64,000 bases of DNA from Archaeoglobales archaeon (GTDB lineage: Archaea > Halobacteriota > Archaeoglobi > Archaeoglobales > Archaeoglobaceae), in assembly GCA_030055595.1 (NCBI GenBank), contig JASFYH010000002.1, positions 62,001 to 126,000 of the forward strand, read 5' to 3'. This document shows positions 7,123 through 15,145 of the stretch, piece by piece. A program made the translations under genes and the position numbers. Position 1 is the stretch's first letter. Each line of letters starts with the position of its first letter. Under the pieces are notes generated by a model that was given only the letters and a program-made list of their open reading frames with translations, ran no database searches and had not been told where the DNA came from.

Positions 7123-8307
7123 ATGCAAATCTCGGATTTTTACGATCTCGAAGAATTGTTGAGCGAAGAAGACCGATTGGTGAAGAGCTCGATAAGGGAG
7201 TTTCTCGAAAAAGAGATCAAACCGCTGATCTTGGAAGCTTGGCATGAAGAAGAACCTCTTGACTTCCGGATTATAGCAAGGAAATTTGGAGAACTTGGAA
7301 TGCTTGGAACATTCATCCCCGAAACCTATGGCTGTCCCGGAATGAGCTACACAACCTTTGGGATCGTTTGCGAAGAAGTTGAAAGAATTGACAGTGCATT
7401 GCGAAGCTTCGTCGCTGTCACTTCTGGTTTGGTGATGTTCCCGATCTGGAGCTACGGAAGCGAGGAGCAGAAAAGAGAATACCTTCCAAAACTTGCAAGC
7501 GGAGAGATCATTGGCTGTTTCGGACTCACAGAGCCAAATGTGGGCAGTGATCCCGCAAGCATGGAAACAACCGCTCGGAGAGACGGAGATGAGTGGATCA
7601 TAAATGGCACCAAGACTTGGATCAGCGAAGCGGAAATTGCAGATCTTGCGGTAGTTTGGGCAAGAGACATTCAAGACCGAAAAATAAAGGGCTTCCTCAT
7701 CGAAAGGGGAACTAAAGGTTTCAAGCAAACCTTGATCAGAAAAAAGGGCTCAATGAGGGCGGGAGATGTCGGAGAGCTTTATCTCTCGGACTGCAGAGTT
7801 CCAGAAGAGAACAGACTCCCGAATGCACTCGGTATAAGGGCACCACTGAGCTGTTTGGATCAGGCAAGGTTCGGGATCTCTTGGGGGGCATTGGGAGCGG
7901 CGATTGACTGCTATGAGACCGCTTTGAATTACGCAAAGAACAGGAAGCAGTTCGGTGTTCCAATTGCGTCTTTCCAGCTTGTTCAGGAGAAGCTTGTGGA
8001 AATGCTAATCGAGATTACAAAAGGACAGCTTCTCAGCTTCCGTTTATCTCAGCTAATGAATGCTGGAAAGGCGACGCCAGAGCAAATCTCGATGGCTAAG
8101 AAGAACAATGTCAGAGTTGCGAGATTTTGTGCAAGAACCGCAAGAGAGATCCTTGGAGCAAATGGAATAAGCCTGGATTATTCACCAATTAGGCACATGG
8201 CTAATATAGAGAGCGTTTACACCTACGAAGGCACGGACGATATTCATACCCTGATCCTTGGAAGAGCAATCACTGGAATTGATGCGTTCAGACGAGAACT
8301 GAGGTAA
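7123..8307 (+). CDS. gcdH: Glutaryl-CoA dehydrogenase
   Basis: The 394-residue flavoprotein follows the glutaryl-CoA dehydrogenase subfamily closely rather than the straight-chain acyl-CoA dehydrogenases. It has CFGLTEPNVGSDPASM, NGTKTWIS, ARFGISWGALGA and the closing YEGTDDIHTLILGRAITGI, where E369 is the expected catalytic base. It converts glutaryl-CoA to crotonyl-CoA (or glutaconyl-CoA if non-decarboxylating), a central step in anaerobic benzoate, lysine and tryptophan breakdown, with ETF as acceptor. An upstream in-frame start at 6997 would overlap the divergent promoter and adds a non-family extension, so the ATG at 7123 is chosen. Confidence 0.9.
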   Translation: MQISDFYDLEELLSEEDRLVKSSIREFLEKEIKPLILEAWHEEEPLDFRIIARKFGELGMLGTFIPETYGCPGMSYTTFGIVCEEVERIDSALRSFVAVTSGLVMFPIWSYGSEEQKREYLPKLASGEIIGCFGLTEPNVGSDPASMETTARRDGDEWIINGTKTWISEAEIADLAVVWARDIQDRKIKGFLIERGTKGFKQTLIRKKGSMRAGDVGELYLSDCRVPEENRLPNALGIRAPLSCLDQARFGISWGALGAAIDCYETALNYAKNRKQFGVPIASFQLVQEKLVEMLIEITKGQLLSFRLSQLMNAGKATPEQISMAKKNNVRVARFCARTAREILGANGISLDYSPIRHMANIESVYTYEGTDDIHTLILGRAITGIDAFRRELR

Positions 8308-8326
8308 AAGTTAGATAAAAGAAAGC

Positions 8327-8340
8327 AAAAATATTTAAAC
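8327..8340 (+). promoter_or_regulatory. TATA box of the ilvBN transcript
   Basis: AAAAATATTTAAAC is a strong archaeal TATA element. Its position predicts a transcript start near 8358-8365, which coincides with the ATG of a 16-codon reading frame at 8362. The acetolactate synthase mRNA would therefore carry a leader of about 70 bases. Confidence 0.6.
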
Positions 8341-8361
8341 CGACTAAGATACGGATTGCCA

Positions 8362-8412
8362 ATGGATTACTACAATAATTTGCGGGTATTGAGCTCTGTA
8401 GTCCTTTTTTAA
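8362..8412 (+). CDS. Candidate branched-chain-rich leader peptide of ilvBN
   Basis: This 16-codon frame reads MDYYNNLRVLSSVVLF and stops at TAA (8410-8412). Six of its 16 residues are leucine or valine, the end products of the pathway encoded next. Its ATG falls where the ilvBN transcript is predicted to begin, so it could be translated leaderless. Its last codons run through T6 (8405-8410), an archaeal-type termination signal, and the ilvB ribosome binding site GAGGTG follows at 8422. The arrangement resembles transcription attenuation by a leader peptide, but no expression evidence is available and so short a frame could be chance. Confidence 0.4.
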   Translation: MDYYNNLRVLSSVVLF

Positions 8413-8432
8413 AGCTACTCTGAGGTGGGTTT

Positions 8433-10094
8433 ATGCGTGCTGCCGATGCCTTTGTCAAGGCTCTTGAAAAGGAGGGTGTTGAGGTCATCTTTGGCATACC
8501 GGGAGGAGCGATTCTCGAGATCTACGACGCTCTTTACGACTCAAATATAAGGCATATCACCACGAGACATGAGCAAGGAGCGACACATGCTGCTGACGGC
8601 TATGCAAGGGCAAGCGGGAAAGTTGGGGTTGCGTTTGCCACTTCTGGTCCCGGAGCAACGAATACCGTAACGGGGATTGCAAATGCATACATGGACTCGT
8701 CACCGATCGTAGTGTTTACTGGTCAGGTGGCGAGGAGTTTGATCGGCAATGATGCATTTCAGGAAGCGGACATCACTGGCATAACGATGCCGATCACAAA
8801 GCACAACTACCTTGTGACAGATCCTAAAAGTTTGCTCAGGATCGTGAAAGAAGCCTTTCATATAGCTTCAACTGGTCGTCCTGGTCCCGTGCTTGTCGAT
8901 ATTCCGAAGGACGTTTCGCAAGCGGACATCGAATTTGAATATCCAAGCAAAGTTGAGCTAATGGGCTACAAGCCAAAATATGACGGGCATCCAATGCAGA
9001 TCAAAAGAGCTGCGGAGCTTATAATGAAAGCGGAAAGACCTATAATACTTGCTGGAGGGGGAGTAAGAATTTCAAATGCTGAAAAAGAGCTTACAGAGCT
9101 TGCTGAAGCAATTCCCGCATTTGTCGTGACTACTTTGATGGGCAAAGGCTCGATTAGTGAATACCATCCGCTTTGCTTGGGATTTGTCGGAATGCATGGA
9201 TCAAAGTATGCAAATTATGCTTTGAGCGAGAGCGATCTTATCATCGCTGTTGGCTGTCGCTTCAGCGACCGAACAACTGGCAACACAGCATTTTTTGCTC
9301 CAGAAGCCAAAATAATTCACATAGATATAGATCCAGCGGAGATTGGCAAAAATGTTCGCGTTGACGTGCCAATAGTTGGAGACGCAAAGAAGATCTTAGC
9401 TCAGCTTAAGAAGGTAATTCATTATAAGCAAAGAAAGGAATGGGAGGATAAGGTTAAAGATTGGAGGGAGAAATTCCCCCTGAAATACAGCAAAAGGGGT
9501 TTTAAACCGCAGTTTGTGATTGAGAAAGCATGTGAATTCTTCCCAGATGCAATAATAACGACCGAAGTCGGGCAAAATCAAATGTGGAGTGCCCAGTTCT
9601 TCAAAGTCAAATATCCGAGGCAGTTTATAAGCAGTGGAGGTCTTGGAACAATGGGATTTGGATTCCCAGCGGCAATGGGGGCTAAGGTTGCATGCCCAGA
9701 TAAAGAAGTTATAGATCTTGCTGGCGATGGCAGTTTTCTAATGAACATTCAGGAACTTGCTACTTGCGTTCATTACGAGATACCAGTTAAGATCTTTATC
9801 ATGAACAATGGCTACCTTGGAATGGTTAGGCAGTGGCAACAGCTTTTCTACAAAGAAAGATACTCAGCAACTTGCATAGGCTGTGAAAAGGTTAGCTTTG
9901 AAAATATTGCCAAAGGCTTTGGAGCCATTGGAATTACTGTGGAGAAGCCAAGCGAAGTCATGGATGCTTTTAAGGTTGTCAAGGAGAACAAAGACGTTCC
10001 AGTGGTGGTTGATTTCAAAGTTGACTTCCAAGCAAACGTGTTCCCAATGGTTCCGCCGGGGAAAGGTTTAAAGGATATAATCGATGGTGATTGA
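8433..10094 (+). CDS. ilvB: Acetolactate synthase, large (catalytic) subunit
   Basis: The 553-residue thiamine diphosphate enzyme condenses pyruvate to acetolactate (valine/leucine) or acetohydroxybutyrate (isoleucine). It starts with the signature [14 protein letters not shown] and the catalytic glutamate in [16 protein letters not shown] (near residue 48). It also has the FAD-region stretch [17 protein letters not shown] and the ThDP/Mg motif GDGSFLMN...[11 protein letters not shown] near residues 432-470. GAGGTG precedes the ATG. The final bases overlap or abut the small-subunit gene, so both are one operon. Confidence 0.96.
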   Translation: MRAADAFVKALEKEGVEVIFGIPGGAILEIYDALYDSNIRHITTRHEQGATHAADGYARASGKVGVAFATSGPGATNTVTGIANAYMDSSPIVVFTGQVARSLIGNDAFQEADITGITMPITKHNYLVTDPKSLLRIVKEAFHIASTGRPGPVLVDIPKDVSQADIEFEYPSKVELMGYKPKYDGHPMQIKRAAELIMKAERPIILAGGGVRISNAEKELTELAEAIPAFVVTTLMGKGSISEYHPLCLGFVGMHGSKYANYALSESDLIIAVGCRFSDRTTGNTAFFAPEAKIIHIDIDPAEIGKNVRVDVPIVGDAKKILAQLKKVIHYKQRKEWEDKVKDWREKFPLKYSKRGFKPQFVIEKACEFFPDAIITTEVGQNQMWSAQFFKVKYPRQFISSGGLGTMGFGFPAAMGAKVACPDKEVIDLAGDGSFLMNIQELATCVHYEIPVKIFIMNNGYLGMVRQWQQLFYKERYSATCIGCEKVSFENIAKGFGAIGITVEKPSEVMDAFKVVKENKDVPVVVDFKVDFQANVFPMVPPGKGLKDIIDGD

Positions 10095-10095
10095 T

Positions 10096-10575
10096 ATGAG
10101 GTTCACCATAGCGGTGCTTGTTGAAAACAAACCCGGTGTTTTGGCGAGAGTTGCATCACTTTTCAGGAGAAGGGGCTTCAATATTGAAAGTTTGACTGTG
10201 GGCACAACTGAGAGAGAAGACCTTTCAAGAATGACGATCGTGGTCAATGGTGATGAGAAAGTTCTTGAGCAGGTTACTAAGCAGTTGAACAAGCTTATAG
10301 AGGTAATAAAAGTCAGCGATGTTAGTAAAGACTCAGTTGAGAGAGAACTTTGCCTTATAAGAGTAAATTCGCCTCCAGAAAAGCGAGGAGAAATTATCGA
10401 GCTGACGAACATCTTCAGAGGCAGAATTGTTGACGTTGCAAGGGACAGCTTCATAGTTGAGATCACGGGAGATGAGGACAAGATCAATGCGTTTATCGAC
10501 CTGATGAGAGCCTACGGGATAAAGGAGGTTGCAAGAACTGGAAAAGTTGCAATGGTTAGGGGAGGAAAGCAATGA
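10096..10575 (+). CDS. ilvN: Acetolactate synthase, small regulatory subunit
   Basis: A 159-residue protein with an N-terminal ACT domain ([22 protein letters not shown]) and the conserved C-terminal small-subunit domain ([18 protein letters not shown]). It confers valine feedback inhibition on, and activates, the large subunit. An ATG at 10084 lies inside the ilvB gene. The ATG at 10096 is preferred because GGTGATT lies just ahead of it and it begins at the conserved ACT strand, but either is possible. Confidence 0.94.
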   Translation: MRFTIAVLVENKPGVLARVASLFRRRGFNIESLTVGTTEREDLSRMTIVVNGDEKVLEQVTKQLNKLIEVIKVSDVSKDSVERELCLIRVNSPPEKRGEIIELTNIFRGRIVDVARDSFIVEITGDEDKINAFIDLMRAYGIKEVARTGKVAMVRGGKQ

Positions 10576-10658
10576 TTGCTCATAGCATTCCTAAATTCTA
10601 TTTCTAATTAAAAACCCAACATAGGGAAACTTTTTAAAGTCCCGCATCCATAATAATT

Positions 10659-12416
10659 GTGAAAATTACAATAATTAGGAGAAAAGAAGATCTGAAAGAT
10701 TGCGACGTTGCGATCTTAGAGGGTGAAAACTTAGAACTTTTAAAAGAGGCAAAGAAATACAGCAAATTTGTCGTCTTTTTTGGCGAAAAGGCTGAAAAAA
10801 TCGAGGAAATTAAAAAGTTTGAGGATTTTCTTCAAAATTATGAAATATTCAAAACAATAGCAGAGAGGAGCCCCGATCCGATCGTAATTTTCAACGCGGA
10901 GAGAATCCTTTATACAAATCCAAAGGCTTTAGAGTATGCTAAATCCGAAGCTAAGGGAATAAAAAGAATTCTTGATCTTGTGCGCCCTGATTACCAGAGC
11001 ATAGCTTTGGAGAGGATGAGAAGAGTTTTGAAAGGAGAAAAAACAGAGCCTGCGGAGTATCCTTGCATCATGCCTGATCGCAGAGAAGTCTGGTTTGAAA
11101 CAAATTCTATGCTCATAAATTTTAAAGGTGAGCCCGCAATTTTGCTGATCCTTAGGGATGTAACGGAGAAAAAGATCATTGAGAAAAAATTGGAAGAAAG
11201 CGGTAAGAAATACAAGGAGTTTTTTGATAACTCTCTTGACATCATCGCGGTAACGGACTTAAATGGACATTTCATCGAAGTCAACAAAGCCTTCGAAATT
11301 GCATTCGGATATACAAATGAAGAAGTGAAGGGTAGAGATTTTGCAGAAGTCTTGAGACTTGAAAAAAGCGTCGCAAACGAGATATTCAGAAGTTATAACA
11401 GAGCTTTCAGAGAAAGAAGAGATCTTAGAGGTTTGGTATTCGAAGTTAAGAGGAAAGATGGTAGAAGAATTATTGTTGAGGGCAACATCAGGTTGCTGTG
11501 CGAAAAGGAGAAGATCATAGGATTTGTAGGAAACTACAGGGATGTCACTGATAGAATCAGACTTGAAAAGAAGTTAAAAGAGAGTGAGGAGAGATATAGA
11601 AAGATCTTCGAGTTTTCTCCAGTTCTTATCGCATTGGTAGATGAAAAAGGTATATTTATTGAAGCCAATAGAGCGATGGTTAAGAGTGTGGGCTTGGATC
11701 CCGTCGGAAAAAGTCACTACGATCTTTTTACTAAAGAAGTTGCTGAGAGAAGAACTAAATACGTCAAAGAGGCTATTGAAAAAGATAAAATTATTGTTTT
11801 TCAGGACCAGAGAAATGGTAGATTCTTTTTCAACCAATATATCCCTCTCGAATTAGAGGGAAAAAAGCACTGTTTAATAATTTCTCAAGAGCTCACAGAG
11901 CTTCTAAGGTTAAACAAGTTCTTGAGGCAGATAATTGAAGTTGGTGAGACTTTGGCAAGATTTAGAGATCGTAAAGCTTTGATTGAAAAAGTTGAGACCA
12001 TTCTCTCAGAATACTCCGCGAGGATCTCTAACAAACCCGAGGAGGTCTATTTCAGAATAGGTTATAAAGGAGAAAACTATGGATATCTCTGCGTAAAATT
12101 TGCTGGAGAAGAAGAAAGAAAATTGCTAAAAACATTAGCAGACGATCTTGCCTTGGCTTTTAAATCCATAGAGGACGAGAATAAGAAAAAAGAGCTTTAT
12201 GAGAGGTTGTCTGAAAACATCCGAACTATTGCTTATCTTGTAGATAAGATCAGAAATCCACTTGCAGTAGTGCTGGCATATGCAGAAATTATGATCGAAG
12301 ATCGAAAAGCAAAGGAGAAAGTAGTTCAGCAGATCGATAGAATTGTTGAGATCATGAGGGAGTTAGACACATCATGGCTTAAATCAGAGGAGTTGGCTGA
12401 AAAGAGGATCATTTAA
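10659..12416 (+). CDS. Multi-PAS sensor protein with histidine-less kinase-like end
   Basis: The 585-residue soluble protein has three PAS domains (about residues 66-180, 186-305, 312-420), recognisable by FFDNSLDIIAVTDLNGHFIEVN and VGNYRDVTDR-type ends. A GAF-like or coiled segment and a C-terminal helix pair follow. That helix contains YLVDKIRNPLAVVLAYAE, which matches the dimerisation/phosphoacceptor helix of histidine kinases except that the phospho-accepting histidine is replaced by aspartate. No HATPase domain follows. It cannot be a normal kinase and may signal by dimerisation or regulate another kinase. The start is a GTG at 10659. Confidence 0.82.
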   Translation: MKITIIRRKEDLKDCDVAILEGENLELLKEAKKYSKFVVFFGEKAEKIEEIKKFEDFLQNYEIFKTIAERSPDPIVIFNAERILYTNPKALEYAKSEAKGIKRILDLVRPDYQSIALERMRRVLKGEKTEPAEYPCIMPDRREVWFETNSMLINFKGEPAILLILRDVTEKKIIEKKLEESGKKYKEFFDNSLDIIAVTDLNGHFIEVNKAFEIAFGYTNEEVKGRDFAEVLRLEKSVANEIFRSYNRAFRERRDLRGLVFEVKRKDGRRIIVEGNIRLLCEKEKIIGFVGNYRDVTDRIRLEKKLKESEERYRKIFEFSPVLIALVDEKGIFIEANRAMVKSVGLDPVGKSHYDLFTKEVAERRTKYVKEAIEKDKIIVFQDQRNGRFFFNQYIPLELEGKKHCLIISQELTELLRLNKFLRQIIEVGETLARFRDRKALIEKVETILSEYSARISNKPEEVYFRIGYKGENYGYLCVKFAGEEERKLLKTLADDLALAFKSIEDENKKKELYERLSENIRTIAYLVDKIRNPLAVVLAYAEIMIEDRKAKEKVVQQIDRIVEIMRELDTSWLKSEELAEKRII

Positions 12417-12427
12417 TTTTTTCTTCC
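12415..12427 (+). terminator. Oligo-T terminator after the PAS sensor gene
   Basis: AATTTTTTCTTCC directly follows the TAA of the sensor gene. A run of T on the non-template strand is sufficient for archaeal RNA polymerase termination, and no hairpin is evident. Confidence 0.4.
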
Positions 12428-12532
12428 AAATTAAAAGGTATATGAGCCTTTTGAACATGCTAACTGAAAACCAACAACATTCTCCAGATTAATTTGGAAA
12501 AATATTTATCTTTGCATTATAGACAATTTATC

Positions 12533-14245
12533 ATGCCTGGAACTGAAAGAAAAACAATAATGGAGCTTAAACCAGAAGACGTTAAGAGAATCTGGATCAA
12601 ACATTATGATAAAGGTGTGAGAGACCACATAGACTATCCCAAAATTCCCCTGTATGCTTTGCTTGAAGAAAGTGCAAAGAAATATCCGAATAAACCCGCT
12701 TTGATATTTTACGGGAATAAGATCACCTACAAAGAGTTAAATGAACTAACCGATAGAGTCGCGGGTTATCTATACGAAATTGGAATAAGAAAAGGTAGTA
12801 AAGTCGTGATCGATCTCCCAAATATTCCACAATACGTGATCGCCTATTACGGAATTTTAAAGCTTGGAGCAACAGTTGTGCAGTGCAATCCTCTCTACAC
12901 TGAGAGAGAGATAAGATATATCGTCGAAAATAGCGAGGCTGAGGCTGGCTTCTTCTTCGAGTCGATCTATCCGAGGATCGAAAAAATCCTAAATGAAGGA
13001 AAGCTTAAGAAGGCGATCATTTGCAAAGTAGAAGACTTTCTGCCTTTTCCGCTAAATTTACTCTACCCGTTAAAGAAAGAAAAGATAAAAATTCAGAAAA
13101 GAAGTGACGTCTCCTTCTGGAAGGAGATCGAAACGCACAAGCCACTGAGAGAAAGACCAGAAATTAATCCAAAAGAAGACATCGCTGTGTTCTTATACAC
13201 TGGCGGAACAACTGGAGTGCCAAAAGCTGTTATGAGCACACACTACAACCTTGTTGCCAATACCTATCAGGTGCTTGAATGGCTTCCAGATAAGGACTCA
13301 GAAAAGGATGTCTATATAGGAGTTTTGCCATACTTCCACAGTTATGGCATGACAACTTCGCTTAACGGACCAATTGCCTTTGGAGCTACAATTGTGCTCG
13401 TTCCGGATCCAAGAGATGTAAAGTCTATACTGAAATTTATACAGAAATACAAAGTCACCATATTCTGCGGTGTTCCAACGATGTATGCAGCGGTGCTTAA
13501 TTACCCTCAGAGGAGAAAATACAACATATCCTCTGTTAGAGCCTGCATAAGCGGTGCTGCACCATTGCCAGTTGAGTTAAAGAAGAATTTTGAAAATGCT
13601 ACAGGTGGCAAACTCGTGGAAGGCTACGGACTGAGCGAAACTTCGCCCGTGACACATGCAAATCCGATCTATGGACTGAACAAAGCGGGAAGCATCGGAA
13701 TTCCTATGCCAGATACTCTTGCAGTAGTAATTGATGATGAAGGTAACGTTCTGCCTCCCGGACAGATCGGTGAGCTTGCGATCTATGGTCCACAGGTTAT
13801 GAAGGGATACTGGAAAATGGAAAGCGAAACTGCAAAAGTTCTCGTGAATGGTTGGTTGCTCACAGGAGATATGGCAAAAATGGATGAGGACGGCTACTTC
13901 TACATAGTTGAAAGAAAGAAGGACATGATCATAGCGGGTGGTTATAACATCTACCCCAGAGAAGTTGAGGAAGTGCTCTACGAGCATCCAGCGGTGCTCG
14001 AAGCTGCGGTGATTGGTGTTCCAGATCCTTACAGAGGTGAGACTGTAAAGGCTTTTCTAGTCCTTAAACCAGAGTTTAAAGGAAAGATCACAGCGGAAGA
14101 GATCATCAAATTCTGCAAAGATAAGCTTGCAGCATATAAGGTCCCGAAGATCGTCGAGTTCAGAGACGAATTGCCGAAGTCTGCGGTTGGAAAGATCCTC
14201 AGAAGGGTTTTAAAAGAAGAGGAGACTAAAAAAGCAAGTTCCTAA
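12533..14245 (+). CDS. AMP-forming acyl-CoA synthetase (long-chain fatty acid type)
   Basis: The 570-residue enzyme activates a carboxylic acid to its CoA thioester using ATP. It shows the adenylate-forming motifs YTGGTTGVPKAV (about residue 222), GYGLSETSPVTHANP, LTGDMAKMDEDGYFYIVERKKDMI, and the catalytic lysine of PKSAVGKILRR near the C-terminus. The closest general type is fatty acyl-CoA ligase; aryl acids cannot be excluded. The ATG at 12533 lies about 25 bases from the TATA box AAAATATTTATC (12498-12510), so the mRNA is probably leaderless; the longer frame from 12494 starts inside that box. It would supply acyl-CoA to the dehydrogenases nearby. Confidence 0.93.
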   Translation: MPGTERKTIMELKPEDVKRIWIKHYDKGVRDHIDYPKIPLYALLEESAKKYPNKPALIFYGNKITYKELNELTDRVAGYLYEIGIRKGSKVVIDLPNIPQYVIAYYGILKLGATVVQCNPLYTEREIRYIVENSEAEAGFFFESIYPRIEKILNEGKLKKAIICKVEDFLPFPLNLLYPLKKEKIKIQKRSDVSFWKEIETHKPLRERPEINPKEDIAVFLYTGGTTGVPKAVMSTHYNLVANTYQVLEWLPDKDSEKDVYIGVLPYFHSYGMTTSLNGPIAFGATIVLVPDPRDVKSILKFIQKYKVTIFCGVPTMYAAVLNYPQRRKYNISSVRACISGAAPLPVELKKNFENATGGKLVEGYGLSETSPVTHANPIYGLNKAGSIGIPMPDTLAVVIDDEGNVLPPGQIGELAIYGPQVMKGYWKMESETAKVLVNGWLLTGDMAKMDEDGYFYIVERKKDMIIAGGYNIYPREVEEVLYEHPAVLEAAVIGVPDPYRGETVKAFLVLKPEFKGKITAEEIIKFCKDKLAAYKVPKIVEFRDELPKSAVGKILRRVLKEEETKKASS

Positions 14246-14373
14246 TTTCAACATACTACTTTTAGTTCAATTTGGTAAGCAATGATCGAGTTTAGAAGAG
14301 GGGACGTAATCAAATTGAGAAAAGTTTATAGCTTGGAATATGAAGGGGGTTAGAGCAAGAGAGGGTGGAAAAG

Positions 14374-14745
14374 ATGACGTGGAAGATCCTGATTCCGATC
14401 TTGGCATTAATTCTGCTTGGATGCGTCGAGCAGAAAGCGACGCTGAACGTTGAAAGAAACGTCGTTTACAACTGCCAGTGCCACGAAGAACCTTGGAAAT
14501 ACGCTAAGCACTACTCAAACGTATCAAGCTGTAAAGATTGTCATGGAAACGAAATACTGGAGATTCACAAGGATCTTACCGATTGGGTATGGGATGATGC
14601 CTACGATGCTACCTGCACTCTCTGCCATGATTCTTCTCTACTTGCGAATCACATGCCAGACAAATGCGAGGTCTGTCACAAAACAATGGTTGAAAGGCAC
14701 AGCAAGTATTTGGAAAATTATATAGCACACGAGGTGAAATCATGA
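14374..14745 (+). CDS. Multihaem c-type cytochrome lipoprotein
   Basis: A 123-residue exported protein. The N-terminus MTWKILIPILALILLGC is a lipoprotein signal with a lipobox cysteine, so the protein should be anchored outside the membrane. Three classical haem c sites follow (CKDCH, CTLCH, CEVCH), plus a non-standard CQCH with a single spacer residue. Extra histidines (HYSN, IHKD, NHMP, ERHSK) could be distal ligands. The ATG at 14374 has GAGGGTGG upstream. It overlaps the next cytochrome gene by four bases and heads an operon with the membrane FeS oxidoreductase. Confidence 0.85.
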   Translation: MTWKILIPILALILLGCVEQKATLNVERNVVYNCQCHEEPWKYAKHYSNVSSCKDCHGNEILEIHKDLTDWVWDDAYDATCTLCHDSSLLANHMPDKCEVCHKTMVERHSKYLENYIAHEVKS

Positions 14746-15143
14746 AGAAGTTCATTTTTCTCTTCGTAATAAGTTTGACTCTCTTCTTTGCCCCTATAAA
14801 TGCACAGCAAAGCGTTCACACATGCGATACCTGCCACAGCCATGCGGACGTTTATAAGGCTCATTTGTCAACGTGGACTAAATGTGCAGATTGTCATGGC
14901 GATTTACATGCCCTCCATTCGCCAAAAGATGCAAGCTGTCAGGACTGCCATGGAGGAAACCAGTTCACAGTCCTATGTCATTCAGCACCGAGCGATATGA
15001 AGATCCCGACATTTGAGGGTTTGAGTGCTTCCTGTGTAAAGTGTCATAAAATTGTCACTGAACACCAAGGAGACTGCAAGAATTGCCATACTGAGGACGT
15101 GAACATAATACACAAAGATGCAAACGTCTTTGGAGGTGTGTGA
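14742..15143 (+). CDS. Secreted multihaem c-type cytochrome
   Basis: The 133-residue protein has a signal peptide (MKKFIFLFVISLTLFFAPINA, probably cut before QQS) and five CXXCH haem sites (CDTCH, CADCH, CQDCH, CVKCH, CKNCH). A sixth position reads TVLCH, where the first cysteine is missing, so it may bind haem by one thioether or not at all. Spacing and abundant histidines suggest bis-histidine haems. Its ATG overlaps the stop of the preceding lipoprotein cytochrome, and its stop overlaps the ribosome-binding region of the membrane oxidoreductase gene, so the three proteins are probably one electron-transfer complex. Confidence 0.87.
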   Translation: MKKFIFLFVISLTLFFAPINAQQSVHTCDTCHSHADVYKAHLSTWTKCADCHGDLHALHSPKDASCQDCHGGNQFTVLCHSAPSDMKIPTFEGLSASCVKCHKIVTEHQGDCKNCHTEDVNIIHKDANVFGGV

Positions 15144-15145
15144 AG

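Noticed and set aside
7063..7728. A 221-codon minus-strand frame inside the glutaryl-CoA dehydrogenase gene
   Set aside because: It is antisense to a strongly conserved gene, with a composition unlike a protein.
14282..14353. A 23-codon frame (MIEFRRGDVIKLRKVYSLEYEGG) upstream of the first cytochrome
   Set aside because: No ribosome binding site, no end-product logic and no homologue recognised; the length is expected by chance.
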